From: Macrosoma leucophasiata | Taxonomy: Eukaryota; Arthropoda; Insecta; Lepidoptera; Hedylidae | Assembly (NCBI GenBank): GCA_036365455.1 | Contig: JAWQUS010000008.1 | Span: 22,923,501 to 22,987,500 of the forward strand | Direction: 5' to 3' | Length of the DNA stretch: 64,000 nt | Part shown: piece by piece, positions 33,517 through 44,737 of the stretch | Position numbering within the stretch: position 1 is the first letter of the stretch | Layout: every line of letters starts with the position of its first letter | Translations under genes and position numbers: made by a program | The notes under the pieces: generated by a model | What the model was told of the DNA's origin: nothing | The model's database searches: none | The model's input: the letters and a program-made list of their open reading frames with translations, nothing else

Positions 33517-34774
33517 AGTCTATAATCATCATCATCATTCAGCCGAAAACGTCCATGGCTGGACAAAAGCCTCCCCCAAAGATTACCACAACACGAACGG
33601 TCCTGGGCCACCCTCATACAGTGATTGTAAGCAACCTTCGCCAGGTCGTCGGTCCACCTCGTAGGCTGCCGGTACGCGGTCGCCATTCGAGAACTATTTT
33701 GCCCCAATGGCCGTCAGTTCCTTGAGCTATGTGCCCTGCCCACTGCTACATGAGTTTCGCAATTCGGCGGGCTATGTCGATTACTTTGGTTCTCATGCGA
33801 TCTTCACATATCTAACTCGATCTCGCAGAGAAACTCAAGGTCACGTAGAAAGCAATGGAGAGAGCCCTCCTTTGCTCTCTCAATCGACCAAGTTTTAGTT
33901 CAGTATGTCATCACTGGCAATACACATTGGTCAAAAGCCTTCTTGAGATTCTGCGGTGAATTGGACGAGAAGATGTATCGTAGCTTTCCAAACGCTGATC
34001 AAGCGAGTTGGATTCGGCGCTTGACCTCTTTTTCGAAAATAAAATAAATAAATAAAATACGCTTACACTCACAGCCCCACAGTAGGTATAAACCTGTGTC
34101 GTGGGTGCTGTTGTACACATACAACACATACACAAACACCCAGACCCGAAACAAATATCTGTAAGCCATACAAATATTGGTCCCGGTGCGGGGATCGAAC
34201 CCGCGACCCTTCGAATCAAACGATGGTTTCACACCGCTGGACTAACCGGGTCGTCAAAAGAAGATGGATCGACCTGACTGAACCGTTTGTTCCAACATAA
34301 TCATAATCGTCAACAGCTTCTTTAGTACCCTCGATCATAACAGGAGTGGGCCTACCGTGGCCATTTTGACATTAATGTCGTCTTGTTCATGTCAATTTTA
34401 AAGCCCAGTTGTTGTCGAAGTCATACTGAGGCCATTGAGCATTGTGTCGAGGTCGGCCAGGGTCTCAACCGTGACGACGATATCATCCGCGAAAGTGGAA
34501 GATGTACTCGCCATTAATGTTGATGCCGAGTCGATTCAAGTCCCGAAGCTCGAAGACATCTTCCAATGCAGCGGTGAACAGTTTCGGAGATATGACATCT
34601 CCCTGTCTCACACCTCGCTACAGTTGGATAAGTTTTGGTCCTGAAGACGAACTGTCCAAGTGGGGTTTTAGTACAAGCTCCTCAGCACCTCAATGTATCG
34701 GTAGTCGACTTGGCACCTCTGGAGCGACTGTAAAACAGCCCAAATCTCGACCGCATCGAAGGCCTTTTCCCGGA
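33517..34774 (-). pseudogene. RTE-type LINE fragment, interrupted by a SINE
   Basis: Minus strand, 5' to 3': KAFDAVEIWAVLQSLQRC, then [20 protein letters not shown] and INGEYIFHF (palm region, before the FADD site, which is broken), the SINE D insertion at 34038-34253, then RMRTKVIDIARRIAKL and QWAGHIAQGTDGHWG, then PTRWTDDLAKVA and MRVAQDR, and a TGATGATGATGATTAT tail. Many frameshifts and stops. It is 5'-truncated and begins directly against a Jockey fragment at about 34774. Confidence 0.8.
34038..34253 (-). repeat. SINE D, full copy inside the RTE fragment
   Basis: Reverse orientation. The tRNA-like head GACCCGGTTAGTCCAGCGGT ... GGGTTCGATCCCCGCACCGG (box A and box B) is followed by the body ATATTTGTATGGCTTACAG and GACACAGGTTTATACCTACT, ending TAAGCGTATTTTATTTATTT. 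The two ends of the head nearly pair as an acceptor stem (GACCCGG/CCGGGAC). Confidence 0.8.
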
Positions 34775-35491
34775 TCGAAGGAGGAATCCCATATTGTACA
34801 GCCGGGGGAACACCTGAGAGGGAAGTTCGTTCCACAATTTGCACGTTCTGGGCAGGAATTAATGCGCGATTCGGACCGTTGAGCACGTCCAAGTATCCAA
34901 TCTGTGCGGGTGGAACTTCTCTTTTCGGGAAGTGGTGCGATGTAGGAATGTAGACAACGACCAGATCGAACAGTTCATCAGAGCACTCACCATTGTAAAG
35001 GCGGTAAAAAATGCACAGACATCCGATGTCTCGATGCAGACTCAGTTCTTCGAGTCTATATGTGATTTCTGGGTCGTTGATGATTCGAATGGCACATTTT
35101 TGAATGGAATCAAGGGTATACCAAGCTGGTATTTAGGGGCTCCCGTCCAAAGATGAGAGCATTATTCCAAATGGGGCTTCACTTGAGCTTTACAGAGCTG
35201 TAGAAGTTGCCCTGATGTGAAATGCTGCCTCGCCTTGTTTAGTACCCCGAGCTTCTTGGATGCCAGCTTGATCTCACTATCAATGTGACCTCGAAAATGC
35301 ACCTCATTCGATATGTCAACACCCAGGATACCGACACTTTTACTAACGGTGAGTTGAGTGCTTCGGAACTGTGGCGCCACAATAAATGGGGATTTTTTAG
35401 CGGTTAACGCGCTGAGTTGTGTCTTTGTGGGGTTTTTTGCTGTCTTCGGTATGACCTGCCGCAGCGTGTGTAAACATATTTTGACAGGCAA
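34775..35491 (-). pseudogene. Jockey-type LINE reverse-transcriptase C-terminal fragment
   Basis: The minus strand reads KTQLSALTAKKSPFIVAPQF, VGILGVDISNEVHFRGHID, ASKKLGVLNKARQHFTSGQL and LYKAQVKPHLE-like, then SIQKCAIRIINDPEITYRLE, FYRLYNGECSDELFDLVV and LWNELPSQVFPRLYN. This is the usual thumb and C-terminal end of Jockey-clade elements. It is cut at about 34775, before the normal end that is seen at 59895-60392. One stretch (35162-35491) is still open. Confidence 0.8.
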
Positions 35492-35499
35492 TACATGAA

Positions 35500-38202
35500 A
35501 GACGTGTTTGTTTATGTATTAAATTTGATAAAAACAATATTTCATTCGGTACCTAGATTCGGCTGCCTCTACTAATATATAAAAGCTGCCACACAAAAGC
35601 TAATTTCCAGAATTCAAAAATAAGTAATAAATAAGCTACTACGCAACAGGTGACAATTTATAAAGTTATTTATATTTAATTTAAATGTTAGAACGTATAT
35701 GAAACTGAAAAATTCTTACAATAGAACCGTGTCCGATTTTTTGTAACAAAAAAAACTAGTGTTTATGCAGAGTTTAAGAAACGAGCCACATATTTTTTTT
35801 TGTATATTACAAATAACACCTATGCATACCAATATTATTGCTCATCAAATAGATATATAAACTTGCAAGAACTTGCCGCTTAGCTTTTTAAAGATAATGT
35901 CGTCAAAAATGAACCTATAATTATGTTACCTATAATCAACTAACGCAAAGTCGTGAACAGAAGACAAACGGTAAATAATACAAATAAAAACTGATTATAA
36001 TGTTAGAATTTCCAAGATGTAGATTGAACGCGACGTAATGTTGACTCGATATGAGCGACATCGAATCGGTCACCTTTTTCAATTAAATATTCATAAGATT
36101 CGCTCTAATTAATGGAAGGAAATGCATTTTGATATAAAGCCGTTCACGATATTATAATTGGACCACGCTACGTTTTTATTACATGATAAATCCATGAGTC
36201 AATTTGACCGATGTCAACAGAGGCTACTGTTAACCGATCGACTTTATTAAATCGATCATACACCATAATATGTGCAGATCATATCAATATTTACTTGGGA
36301 TAAACCGAACCAAAAACGCATATTCGAATTGCATCGATGCGTACATCAAAGGGAATCGATATACGTAAACAAATATAGCTATTACTTTCGCGACTATAAC
36401 ATGTATAAAAACGTAAAGTGGTCTCTTTATACAAATTCAAAAGTGATGATGCGCGAAATGTCTTACTCCCAATATTCGATCTCAGCCCACAGATCAATCG
36501 ATCCGCAGGTGAATGACATGTACATGATGTCTGTTATTATTGGGGCGCTGAAAACGGATCAATTGAGAGATCGCTTCCTATCTAGATCGGCGCGATCCTC
36601 CGGTCAAAGGTCGATATTGGGCTCGGTCGTTAATCACATTTTGACGCATTTCACACTAGGTTTAAAAAAAAAACATAAATATTACCTACGTATTATAGTG
36701 TGGCCATCCAATACTTACGTAGTCAGTAGGTGTAACAGATGATCCGATGTAAAGACATGAGAATAATTGTCTGACGCAAATGGATCCGGGTCGATGGTGA
36801 GAGGATTCAAGCCTACGTCATCATTACATTGTCCCGATGTCAATAAACCATCTGGTGGGTATCTGAGCCAAAAATTTCGTTACTATTAACTAAAACCTGC
36901 TCTCATCTAAAATAAAATGCTAACAGAAAACCTTTTTTGTGAATATTTTTTGTGTTAATTTCTTACGAGCTACTTATATACTAGACTTAAGATTAGCATA
37001 AATTACACATATATATATATATATATAGGTCTTAAATCTATACTAAATCTAACAGCATTAAAATAAGAATATACTAGATTTTAGTCCTATGGATCAAATT
37101 CGTCGTAGTCATATTTTTTTGATTACCGTGCCGAGGGAGTCAGTCAATCGTCGTCGCACACGCACATATGCTTTGAAAAATAAAACTTTATAAAGGCAAA
37201 AACGAAAGGTACCGGCGCGGAGCGCGACGGCCGTTGGCTATTAGTCGTGTGGTAAAAAGGGTGGTGATGGGTGACCCCCCTGCCGCAGCAGAGTTGCGTT
37301 CGTCACAACATAATATGTGTTATATGGCAAAAAAAAACATAGATTCGCAATTTTGCAGTTAGCTTAACGCTTCGATGTTGCCATGTGATGTGTGATCGCA
37401 TAGACAAGGTTTCGCTCAGCTTTTACTCTACTTGCTGCTTCAAAATCGCAAGGCGCTTTCATGGTGCACTTCATTCATGTTCTAATCTTGTAACTATTGC
37501 AAATTATATCATACATTTAAATTAGTGTATATGAAAAATAATCTAGTAATTTACTAGAACAGACCGCAACTTCAGCGTCTGATTTAGTTGTAGTTTGGAA
37601 AATAATTACAAGCAACTTTGCTCGTCGTTATTGGATGAGGTATACCACAAATGTAAGGGATTTAATCAAGTTAAGATAGAACTAAGACAGAAGTTACTAT
37701 ATTTATTTATTTATTTAAACTTACTGCACAATTAACGCACAAGAAAGATAGAATATATCAGAATCACATTGAAAATATTAAGTTGTCCTTGTTGAAGTTA
37801 CGTAGTAGTATGAACAGAATCGCAAGCGACTTGGTCAATAGTAGATGAATGTCTGCTCCAGGAGGTAAGCATAAATAAGGTATGTCGGTTAAAAAGTTTC
37901 GCTGGACATTTATTTTTTTCAACTTAGTTGTATTAGGCTTTAGTTGAGTTTGCTTTGCTTAAGTGACCAAGTAACAGTATACAATCCAAACATTGTAAGG
38001 AGAACAACCCTTTGTATCAGCAATTTCACAATTGGAAAGTTAAAACTCAGTAGTCACTCAAAGTATAGCATAGTTACTGTGCGCAATGCCGATTAGAAAA
38101 TAAGCTGTGCATATTTAATTTCGAGCACAGAGATTTAACCACGCCTTGCATCAATGGAAGAAAGGACTATGCGTAAATGATTATGTCTATTGTAGATGGT
38201 AA
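35500..38202. other. Long AT-rich stretch without a recognised gene
   Basis: An open frame at 36272-36742 has no motif and odd composition, and I do not accept it. A CG-richer block lies at 37205-37330. (TA)n at 37009-37026. TATTTATTTATTTA near 37700 may be a LINE tail. Nothing else is identifiable. Confidence 0.4.
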
Positions 38203-38465
38203 ACATCTACCATCTGCCAGTAGATTGCCAATGTCGGAGCTTGAGGGAGTAGGCACCATTGTGTTTATCTATCTCCCGCCAAATCTTAGTGTTTGGCACC
38301 GTATATTGATTACTTAGTTATGTATGCTCCATAACTTCTGATAAACAAGGATGTTTTGCCTTAGTGATTTAGACTTCAGAGGTGGCAACGCATCTGCAAC
38401 TTGACACCTGGTTTTTATATAATGTCTATAGGCTGCAATATTGTTGGCCATTTCAGTTTAATAAA
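38203..38465 (+). repeat. LINE 3'-tail repeat, degenerate copy
   Basis: GAGGTGGCAACGCATCTGCA and GTCTATAGGCTGCA place it in the family of 48308-48597. Very diverged. Confidence 0.5.
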
Positions 38466-39176
38466 TATCGTCAGTTATCACTTTATCATCAGAAACTAAT
38501 TCAAATTCCCTCCCCTCTATCCTCCCTCATTGATATTTCTCCATACCTTTATACCTGATGTAAAGCGTAGTCATTACGTTAATCAATTCATCAGAAGGGT
38601 ATATATACCCACGCAACAGACATATTATAAAATTTCGCATTGAATAACTATAATATCAAAAAATTATAAAAATAACACAACGCACACATACAAAAACATA
38701 ACAAGGAAATTAATAAGCAAATAATATAACAAATGCAATGCAATCAAAGGGAAACAAGAAAAAAAAAAACAAAAAAAAAGTAAAGTGAATTATGAAAAAA
38801 TATTAACTAAGCACAGCAGGTCGCACGAATTTTCTACAGTAGGATATGATATAGTGCAATTTTATCTTCCGAAATCAGTAGGAAATCTGAATATTCCCGA
38901 AGAATTTACCGCCCGCACCGGCTTTGCAGATTTGCAATTTATGTATGTACTAACATAATAATGGCGACTATAAATTGAGATGTAAACTATTCTGTTTCAA
39001 GTTGCATCAAACTGCACACGGTGTGCAAAGTTTGATTAAAATCGGTTTAGTACATTAGATATTCGAGTCCATCGTGGACAAATAACGTGACACATAATTT
39101 ATATACATTAAACCAACTTAAACAGCGTCTTCATTTTATCATAAGGATAAATATGTACGTATATAACATGAATAAT
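38466..39176. other. Unassigned AT-rich stretch
   Basis: A-rich run at 38757-38780. No coding or repeat identity. Confidence 0.35.
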
Positions 39177-39300
39177 AAGTCAACATTACTGTTCCATTAG
39201 TATAATATAGTTAAGTTCAAACTTGGACCTGTTGCATATGGCATAAGTAAGGTATGACAACTCCCTCGGCATTCACGAATACGGTTGTCGAGCTCCGGAC
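39177..39300 (+). repeat. Direct repeat flanking a Helitron, left copy
   Basis: AGTCAACATTACTGTTCCAT, TAGTTAAGTTCAAAC, ATATGGCATAAGTAAGGTAT and CTCCCTCGGCATTCACGAAT match 39750-39870 in the same order. Confidence 0.65.
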
Positions 39301-39359
39301 GGATTGAAATATACTCAGCCGAACCGTAAATGGAATTTAACATGTCATAAGTTATCTAT

Positions 39360-39687
39360 ACCTACTAATATTATAAAGAGGTAAAGTTTGTAAATTTGAT
39401 TGTTTGTTTGTAGGGTCTAATCTTCAACAATACTAAACCGATCATGAAAATTCTTTCACAATCAAAAAGCTACACTATTCGGGTGTGCTTTAGGCTATAT
39501 CTATAATATAAAAATAAGTCGGGTTCTTCTTCCTGATGATATAACTCCAGAACGCTAGAACCGATTTCCACGTTTTTACATTCGTTGGAAAGGTCTCGGG
39601 CTCCGTGAGGTTTATAGCAAAGAAAATTCAGGAAAAAATATTTATAAAACGACATCCACGCGGGCGAAGCCGCGGGCAACAGCTAGT
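39360..39687 (+). mobile_element. Lep1-type Helitron, long or chimeric copy
   Basis: 5' CCTACTAATATTATAAAGAG, 3' CACGCGGGCGAAGCCGCGGG then CAACAGCTAG|T. The right half (39510-39687) matches the copy at 24858-25035; the left half differs. Confidence 0.75.
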
Positions 39688-39749
39688 TTATTATGAAAGT
39701 AATAATGTAGGTGACATTGCACTAATAAACCGGCCGCTAGTTAATCTAT

Positions 39750-39870
39750 AAGTCAACATAATATTCCATAATACGAATAATACCAACAGTTAAGTTCAAA
39801 CGTAGAAAGGCAAGAGTAACCTGTTGCACATAGCATAAGTAACGTATGACATGTCCCTCGGCATTAATGA
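39750..39870 (+). repeat. Direct repeat flanking a Helitron, right copy
   Basis: Second copy of 39177-39300, with an added GTAGAAAGGCAAGAGTAA. Confidence 0.65.
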
Positions 39871-40339
39871 ATACGATTTTGAAATGTAAATTTAACTTAA
39901 TATACTCGAGCCCGGCCGTCGGAGGTCGTCAATAATGCAGTCGCGGTGGTAGTTAAAATAGAATATCCGGGGCTCGATCGCCATGGTAACGCGCGGAAGT
40001 GTATCAAACGCATATGGTCTATGAGCCGGCTGCAATATAACTACGGTCATTGCATAGTTCAACATAATATATTTAATGCGATAGTTAACTTATTATAATT
40101 ATAAATTAGTGTTTTATATCAGTAAAATTTTCTCATTTTAATATTAAGAATATTTTTCTTCTGGGGGAGTTGGTTGCAATTAAGAACTTTACTCTTTGCC
40201 CTCTTATCATTAAAAATGGGATTGTTCATTTTATAAAATAATAACAACTCCATTCGTAGATATTTAGTCTTACCGGAGCTAGGAATCGAACCCGATGACG
40301 ATTTTTTATGGAAATGAAATGTACTATTTTACTATAATT
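39871..40339. other. Unassigned stretch
   Basis: No gene seen. A short CG-rich piece lies near 39905-40000. Confidence 0.35.
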
Positions 40340-40495
40340 GCCGGCACAGAGGCATGACACCTTAGGCCTCAGAAGTGGTAACGCATCAGCATTTTGACCT
40401 CTGGTCTTTGTGTTAGTGTCTATAGGCTGCAGTCATCACTTAACATCAATGTGAACTACAAGCTTGTTGGCCACTTTCATAGTATAAAAAAACTA
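40340..40495 (+). repeat. LINE 3'-tail repeat, 3' half
   Basis: GGCACAGAGGCATGACACCT to CACTTAACATCAATGTGAAC and an A-rich end (40490). Truncated at its 5' side. Confidence 0.65.
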
Positions 40496-41019
40496 GCGCC
40501 CACGTGCTTTACGGGAAAATCAGCCAAATCATATTCGCCATTTATATTGCATATAAAGTTTTTGATGAACAGAGCGAGGAACGTAGTTATCTTGACGCCG
40601 GCTCTCGTACTAACAAGGTGCACTTACGTATGCAGTTGTGGGGCGGCGCAGAGCGCCCGCCCCCGGTTGTACGCAGGCCCACACGTGGCGCCTTCTCCTC
40701 GCTTTGGCCAATACGCAATAACCGCTACAAATCAATTCACAGTGGGTGCGCGAAGTCACTTCTACCTTGACGCAGCCCCAGGCTCATATCAATCGATAAC
40801 ACCTGCAAAAAAAAGTTAACATCAGAAATGCAGAACAATCAACAAACCTTAAATTAAACATTTTCATACGCGGAGGAGGAAGTTCGATGCGACCGGTTAT
40901 CAATTGCAGGCACTTTATGCTTTTTTTTTTCATTTATAGTTTTCAGAGATATATTTCGAAGATAGTGGCACGAAAACTTAGTTATAAAAAAAACTTTACG
41001 AGAATATAAGGTATGTAAA
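40496..41019. other. Unassigned stretch with a GC-rich core
   Basis: 40600-40780 is GC-rich (GGCGGCGCAGAGCGCCCGCC) with overlapping chance frames. No motif recognised. Confidence 0.35.
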
Positions 41020-41183
41020 GTAACTTTTCTTATGTTAACCTTATGACCGCTTGACATATCGGTCAGTCGTCAATTATTATCGTTTTAAACAGTTGGATCG
41101 ATAGGAATTCTTGATTGCAAACAGCATCATATTACCAGTGACAATCTACATTGCCACCGCGCGAAACCGGGGCGGGTCGCTAG
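41020..41183 (+). mobile_element. Helitron-like repeat O, copy 1
   Basis: AGTAACTTTTCTTATGTTAA through GACAATCTACATTGCCACC to GGGGCGGGTCGCTAG|T. It ends in CTAG before T, as in Helitrons. Copy 2 is at 52912-53078. Each copy touches a SINE D. Confidence 0.55.
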
Positions 41184-41185
41184 TT

Positions 41186-41431
41186 AATAAAATAAATATC
41201 TAATAAAATACGCTTACACTCACAGCCCTTAGGTATAAAACTTTAAAAAAAAAAACAATAAAAATGTGTGTCGCATAAAACTCTATCGTGCCGTTGTACA
41301 TACACAATCAACCAGACCCGAAACAAATATATGTAAGCCAAACAAATATTTGTCCCGTTACGGGGATCGAACCCATGAACATCGGTTAAAACGGTCGTCA
41401 CACACCGCTGGACCAAACGGCTCCTCAAACC
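41186..41431 (-). repeat. SINE D copy
   Basis: Reverse orientation. The B box GTTCGATCCCCGTAACGGGA is recognisable, and the tail AAGCGTATTTTATTAG is at the left. The head is diverged. Confidence 0.65.
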
Positions 41432-41839
41432 GACCGTCATTTTACCGACGTAATATAAACCCTGTTAACGTACCTACATATTATAAAAATAAAACAGTAA
41501 AATTTTCAAAGTCAGTTTAAATTGGCATTTGATCAAATACATAATATGGGATCTCGTTTAACTAGTGGTGAACACCAAAAACGATTTAACTTAAGAGTTT
41601 AGGCTCAAGTTTAACTTTGAACTCGATTAAAACGGTGGTGAAATCCAGCCCTATAGGATCACTCATGCCAATTACTTTTGAAACTGCTAGACCGTCTGAG
41701 TTGAAATTTGGTACAGTGTTAATCAGATACACAGAGACAGAAGCTCACGCACGAAACGCCTGGTGAAACACCGCCATCGAAAAGCTCTACCATCATCGAA
41801 ACCACCACACGCAGTTAATCAACTCAATAATATACGAAG

Positions 41840-41922
41840 ACCCGGTTAGTCTAGTGGTGTGTGACGACCGCTCCATTCAAAGGGTTGCAAGTTCGATCCC
41901 CGCACCGGGACAAATATTTGTT
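41840..41922 (+). repeat. SINE D tRNA-like head fragment
   Basis: GACCCGGTTAGTCTAGTGGT ... AAGTTCGATCCCCGCACCGG, then GACAAATATTTGTTTA. Confidence 0.7.
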
Positions 41923-41936
41923 TAATATATAATAAC

Positions 41937-42075
41937 AATGGCAACCCTTGATACGTCCCACTGCGAGATACGAATCTCCCCTTTTTGGGAGGAGGCCTGG
42001 AATGTGGGTTGGTGGAGATACGGGTCAGACGCCAACCCGCTGCCGGATGTTTTCAAACTGCTCATAAGGCCTTTG
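41937..42075 (+). repeat. Dispersed repeat K, copy 2
   Basis: Colinear with 555-735 (GGCAACCCTTGATACGTCCC, GGGAGGAGGCCTGG, GGATGTTTTCAAACTG). Confidence 0.7.
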
Positions 42076-42219
42076 ATAATAGGTAACATGTAGGTATTCA
42101 CGCTTTCGAGCTCGTTCATTGGACCTCTATCACCGTATATTACCATCGAACACAACAGCGTTACAACCACCATTTTTATGTAAATAAATAATATATTGAA
42201 TTTAAAATGTATCAAAACT

Positions 42220-42251
42220 CGGCCGCTCGCAACAGCGGTTGCGAGCGGCCG
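42220..42251. repeat. 32-nt GC-rich perfect hairpin
   Basis: CGGCCGCTCGCAAC / GTTGCGAGCGGCCG, 14 perfect pairs, loop AGCG. Confidence 0.95.
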
Positions 42252-42270
42252 GTCCCGGTAATCGGTTGTT

Positions 42271-42395
42271 ACGGTTGGTATTCTACTACCAACCGTCGCC
42301 CATAAGAGGGGAGGAGGTTGGGTGAGGCGGGGAAAATGGGCGGGACATCGAAGTATCCATTCTATACATAGCATTATTACATATTCTCTGCTATA
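42271..42395 (-). repeat. Repeat J, copy 1, with a second hairpin
   Basis: ACGGTTGGTA/TACCAACCGT (42271-42296) is a perfect 10-bp hairpin. The unit from CAACCGTCGCCCATAAGAGG to TTATTACATATTCTCTGC is the reverse complement of 43765-43880. Confidence 0.7.
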
Positions 42396-42690
42396 AGTAA
42401 ACAATTAGCATGGCAGCTTTATTTACTTAATTAACGTCACACTGTTTTCGGATCACAACAAGATAACACAATTTATGTGAATCCAAAAGTTAAAATCAAA
42501 ATACGCAAAAATTGTACATAAACTTAACGCGACACGTGCAGTTCAGCATCGCCCGCGCTTGTATCAAACAAACCATTACCCATTTGTTAAATTCGTAACG
42601 CAATACCATTAAAATAGGGCATATTTTCGCGCGCCGCCAAGTCCATAAGCGCTTTAGCCTATGCGATAGGGTTACCCTAAAGGGTTCTTA
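42396..42690. other. Unassigned stretch
   Basis: Mixed AT-rich sequence. No gene or repeat recognised. Confidence 0.3.
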
Positions 42691-43020
42691 CACAATGTAA
42701 ATATAGAACAGTGAGGAAACTACGTACAAAGCGTTCAATACGGCACACGCACACAAACATGCGCATCTACGAGGCCTCTAAGTGGTTCTCGCGGTGCTTC
42801 AGTAGCGACTGTCGCGTCGAGACGAGCGGTCACGTTGCGATTTGTTTTTGTTTCCGCAAGTGTTTTTAAGATGCCACGAGCGTATTGCGTGGTATACGAC
42901 TGTTTGAACTCTGCATCACCAAAACCGGAGCTGTCGTTTTTTAAACTTCCTGGTGATTTTGAAAGGCAAGAATGATGTATTGTTATAATACATATCTAAC
43001 ATATTTAAAAAAATCTCGTA
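42691..43020 (+). mobile_element. 5' end of a probable P-superfamily (THAP-bearing) transposon
   Basis: From CACAATGTAAATATAGAACA onward, about 110 bp match the left end of the inverted-repeat MITE at 47219 (shared ACTACGTACAAA-type, CACACAAACATGCGCATC, ACGAGGCCTCTAA, GGTTCTCGCGGTGCT). The THAP-encoding frame follows at 42871. No matching right end was found downstream, so this is a 5' fragment. Confidence 0.6.
42871..42975 (+). pseudogene. THAP zinc-finger domain fragment (first exon type)
   Basis: 34 codons: MPRAYCVVYDCLNSASPKPE, LSFFKLPGDFERQE, stop. This is the start of a THAP domain: M-P, C-x(2-4)-C zinc ligands at C6 and C11, then SFFKLP, as in P-element transposase and THAP proteins. 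The remaining C2H half (with AVPTIF) is absent. AAAG|GCAAGA at the end could be a GC-type donor where a normal one would read GTAAGA, which would fit a first exon whose second exon was lost. Confidence 0.7.
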
Positions 43021-43151
43021 TGACAGTGTTTGTAACAATACTCCTCCGCAGCGGCTAGAGCGATCATTATGAAATTTTGTGTGTATGAGAATCGGTTGTA
43101 GTCTTTTTTTTATATCCCTAAATGCTAAGGGTGATTCTCACCATTTTTTTT

Positions 43152-43262
43152 ACCCGAAACAAATATCTGTAGGCCATACAAATATTTGTTCCGGTGCGGG
43201 GATCGAACCCGCGACCCTTCGAATCAAACGGTGGTTTCGCACCGCTGGACTAACCGGGTCGT
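43152..43262 (-). repeat. SINE D, 5' half
   Basis: Reverse of GACCCGGTTAGTCCAGCGGT ... GGGTTCGATCCCCGCACCGG and CAAATATTTGTATGGCCTAC. Confidence 0.75.
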
Positions 43263-43369
43263 TTAGGCCGTTTTGAGTTATTTCACTATTCGCAACATTT
43301 TGAATCGTTATATCTTAACAACTTATAAGTACTTATTGACTATATGTTTCAAAGACAAATAGTATTTAT

Positions 43370-43764
43370 TTATCCAATACTATTACAGGGTAAACAATAA
43401 AAAAATTGTCAATATCCCAATACGATTGACTAAACGTCAGTAAAAGCTAAAATAATAACACCATTATTTAAAAATTTTGTGACCACCCTGTTGCTTCAAT
43501 GAAGTGTAGGTAAATATTTTATAAAATGGGCTTAGTTTCCATACTGTTTGTATCTATACTGTGGTTCTTGTAAGGGTAAAATAAAATGCACGTTTCAGCG
43601 ACTTATTTAAAGGGAAACCCTATTAAAGGCTTTCAGTATGATAGAGTACGTCAATCAAAAGGTAAAGTTGTAAGTCTTTTAATATGGTAAATATATTCCA
43701 TCCTATCAATTTACTCGCTAAAAATAAAGATAGGGAAAGCGCTTCCAATCCCTGCACTTGCACT
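43370..43764. other. Unassigned AT-rich stretch
   Basis: Nothing recognised. Confidence 0.35.
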
Positions 43765-43880
43765 TAGGCAGAGAATATGTAATAATACTACGTATAGAAT
43801 GGACACTTCGAGGTCCCGACCGATTTCCCGGCATCACCCAACCGCCTCCCCTCTTATGGGCGACGGTTGGTATTTTCTAC
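43765..43880 (+). repeat. Repeat J, copy 2
   Basis: GCAGAGAATATGTAATAATA, GAATGGACACTTCGAGGTCC and GGGCGACGGTTGGTATT, inverted relative to 42271-42395, 1.4 kb apart. Confidence 0.7.
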
Positions 43881-44129
43881 GTGCTACGCACACAGGTGCA
43901 CGTGTAAATTCACGTCACTGTTTGATGTCTGTGTAATAGAGACCAAATAAGCGTTCGTATGGAGTTTTGGCGGAGTGTCTGCGGTGTGCAACGTTGTATA
44001 CTTTCATTTATACAAGCTGTATATTTATTTGGATCATTTCTAGGAGATTTTTATAAAAGATGATAAAAAAAACGTTACACTGGGAACGTTTTCAAAACAC
44101 TGTGACTTTTATGATTCCCAATAATAATA

Positions 44130-44455
44130 AGGTTTTTTTTTATGTAAGGAAGGTGGCAAGCAAGCAATTTTTTTATGTAATGGAAGTGGTAAACAAGCAT
44201 GCAGTTCACCTTGATGTAAAGTGATGACTGCAGCCTATAGACACTTACACAAAGACCAAGATCAAAATGCAGATGCGCTACCACTCCTGAGGCCTAAGGC
44301 GTTATGCCTCTGTGCCGGAAATAATAGAGCCGTATATAACCACCTGACCGGAACACGATAGTGCTGAACACTACCATTTAGCGGCAAGTATATTAGGCAA
44401 TGCGGTGGAGCCGACGCCCGCGAGCTCTGTCATTGGAGCTCTACCACCAGTAAAG
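44130..44455 (-). repeat. LINE 3'-tail repeat with doubled polyA side
   Basis: Full family sequence to CTACCACCAGTAAA. The tail side is present twice (TTTATGTAAGGAAGGTGGCA and TTTATGTAATGGAAGTGGTA). A further short piece follows at 44475-44530. Confidence 0.7.
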
Positions 44456-44540
44456 AAGCATTCAGCTCACTGAATATACCTATAGACTTCTACATAAAAA
44501 CCAGAGGTCAAAATGAAGAGGGGTTGCTACCAGTTGTAGC

Positions 44541-44737
44541 GGCCCATGTAACAGGTGGAGAGCCTGTTAACATTAAGTACCGAATTTCAAGGGACTGGCA
44601 AATTTTCAAAAAATGGAAAATTCTCAATATAACCAGGGATTAAGAATTTTATACCGTTATCTATGATATCCCCGGGGAATCAAATCCAGGACCAAGCGTA
44701 GTAGTAGTGGCCTGCTACCACTAGGCTACTGAGGGAG
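44541..44737 (-). repeat. SINE E, reverse copy
   Basis: The head GCCTAGTGGTAGCAGGCCAC (reverse) and the B-box region GGATTTGATTCCCCGGGG lie at the right end. The body to CTCCACCTGTTACATGGGCC matches 60681-60900. Confidence 0.7.

Noticed and set aside
36272..36742. 156-codon open frame
   Set aside because: No motif, odd composition, no splice or promoter context; likely chance.
40600..40790. GC-rich block as a CpG island and exon
   Set aside because: No supported frame or splice sites nearby; left as unassigned.
41922..42404. 160-codon minus-strand frame
   Set aside because: It spans repeats K and J and two hairpins; composition follows the repeats.
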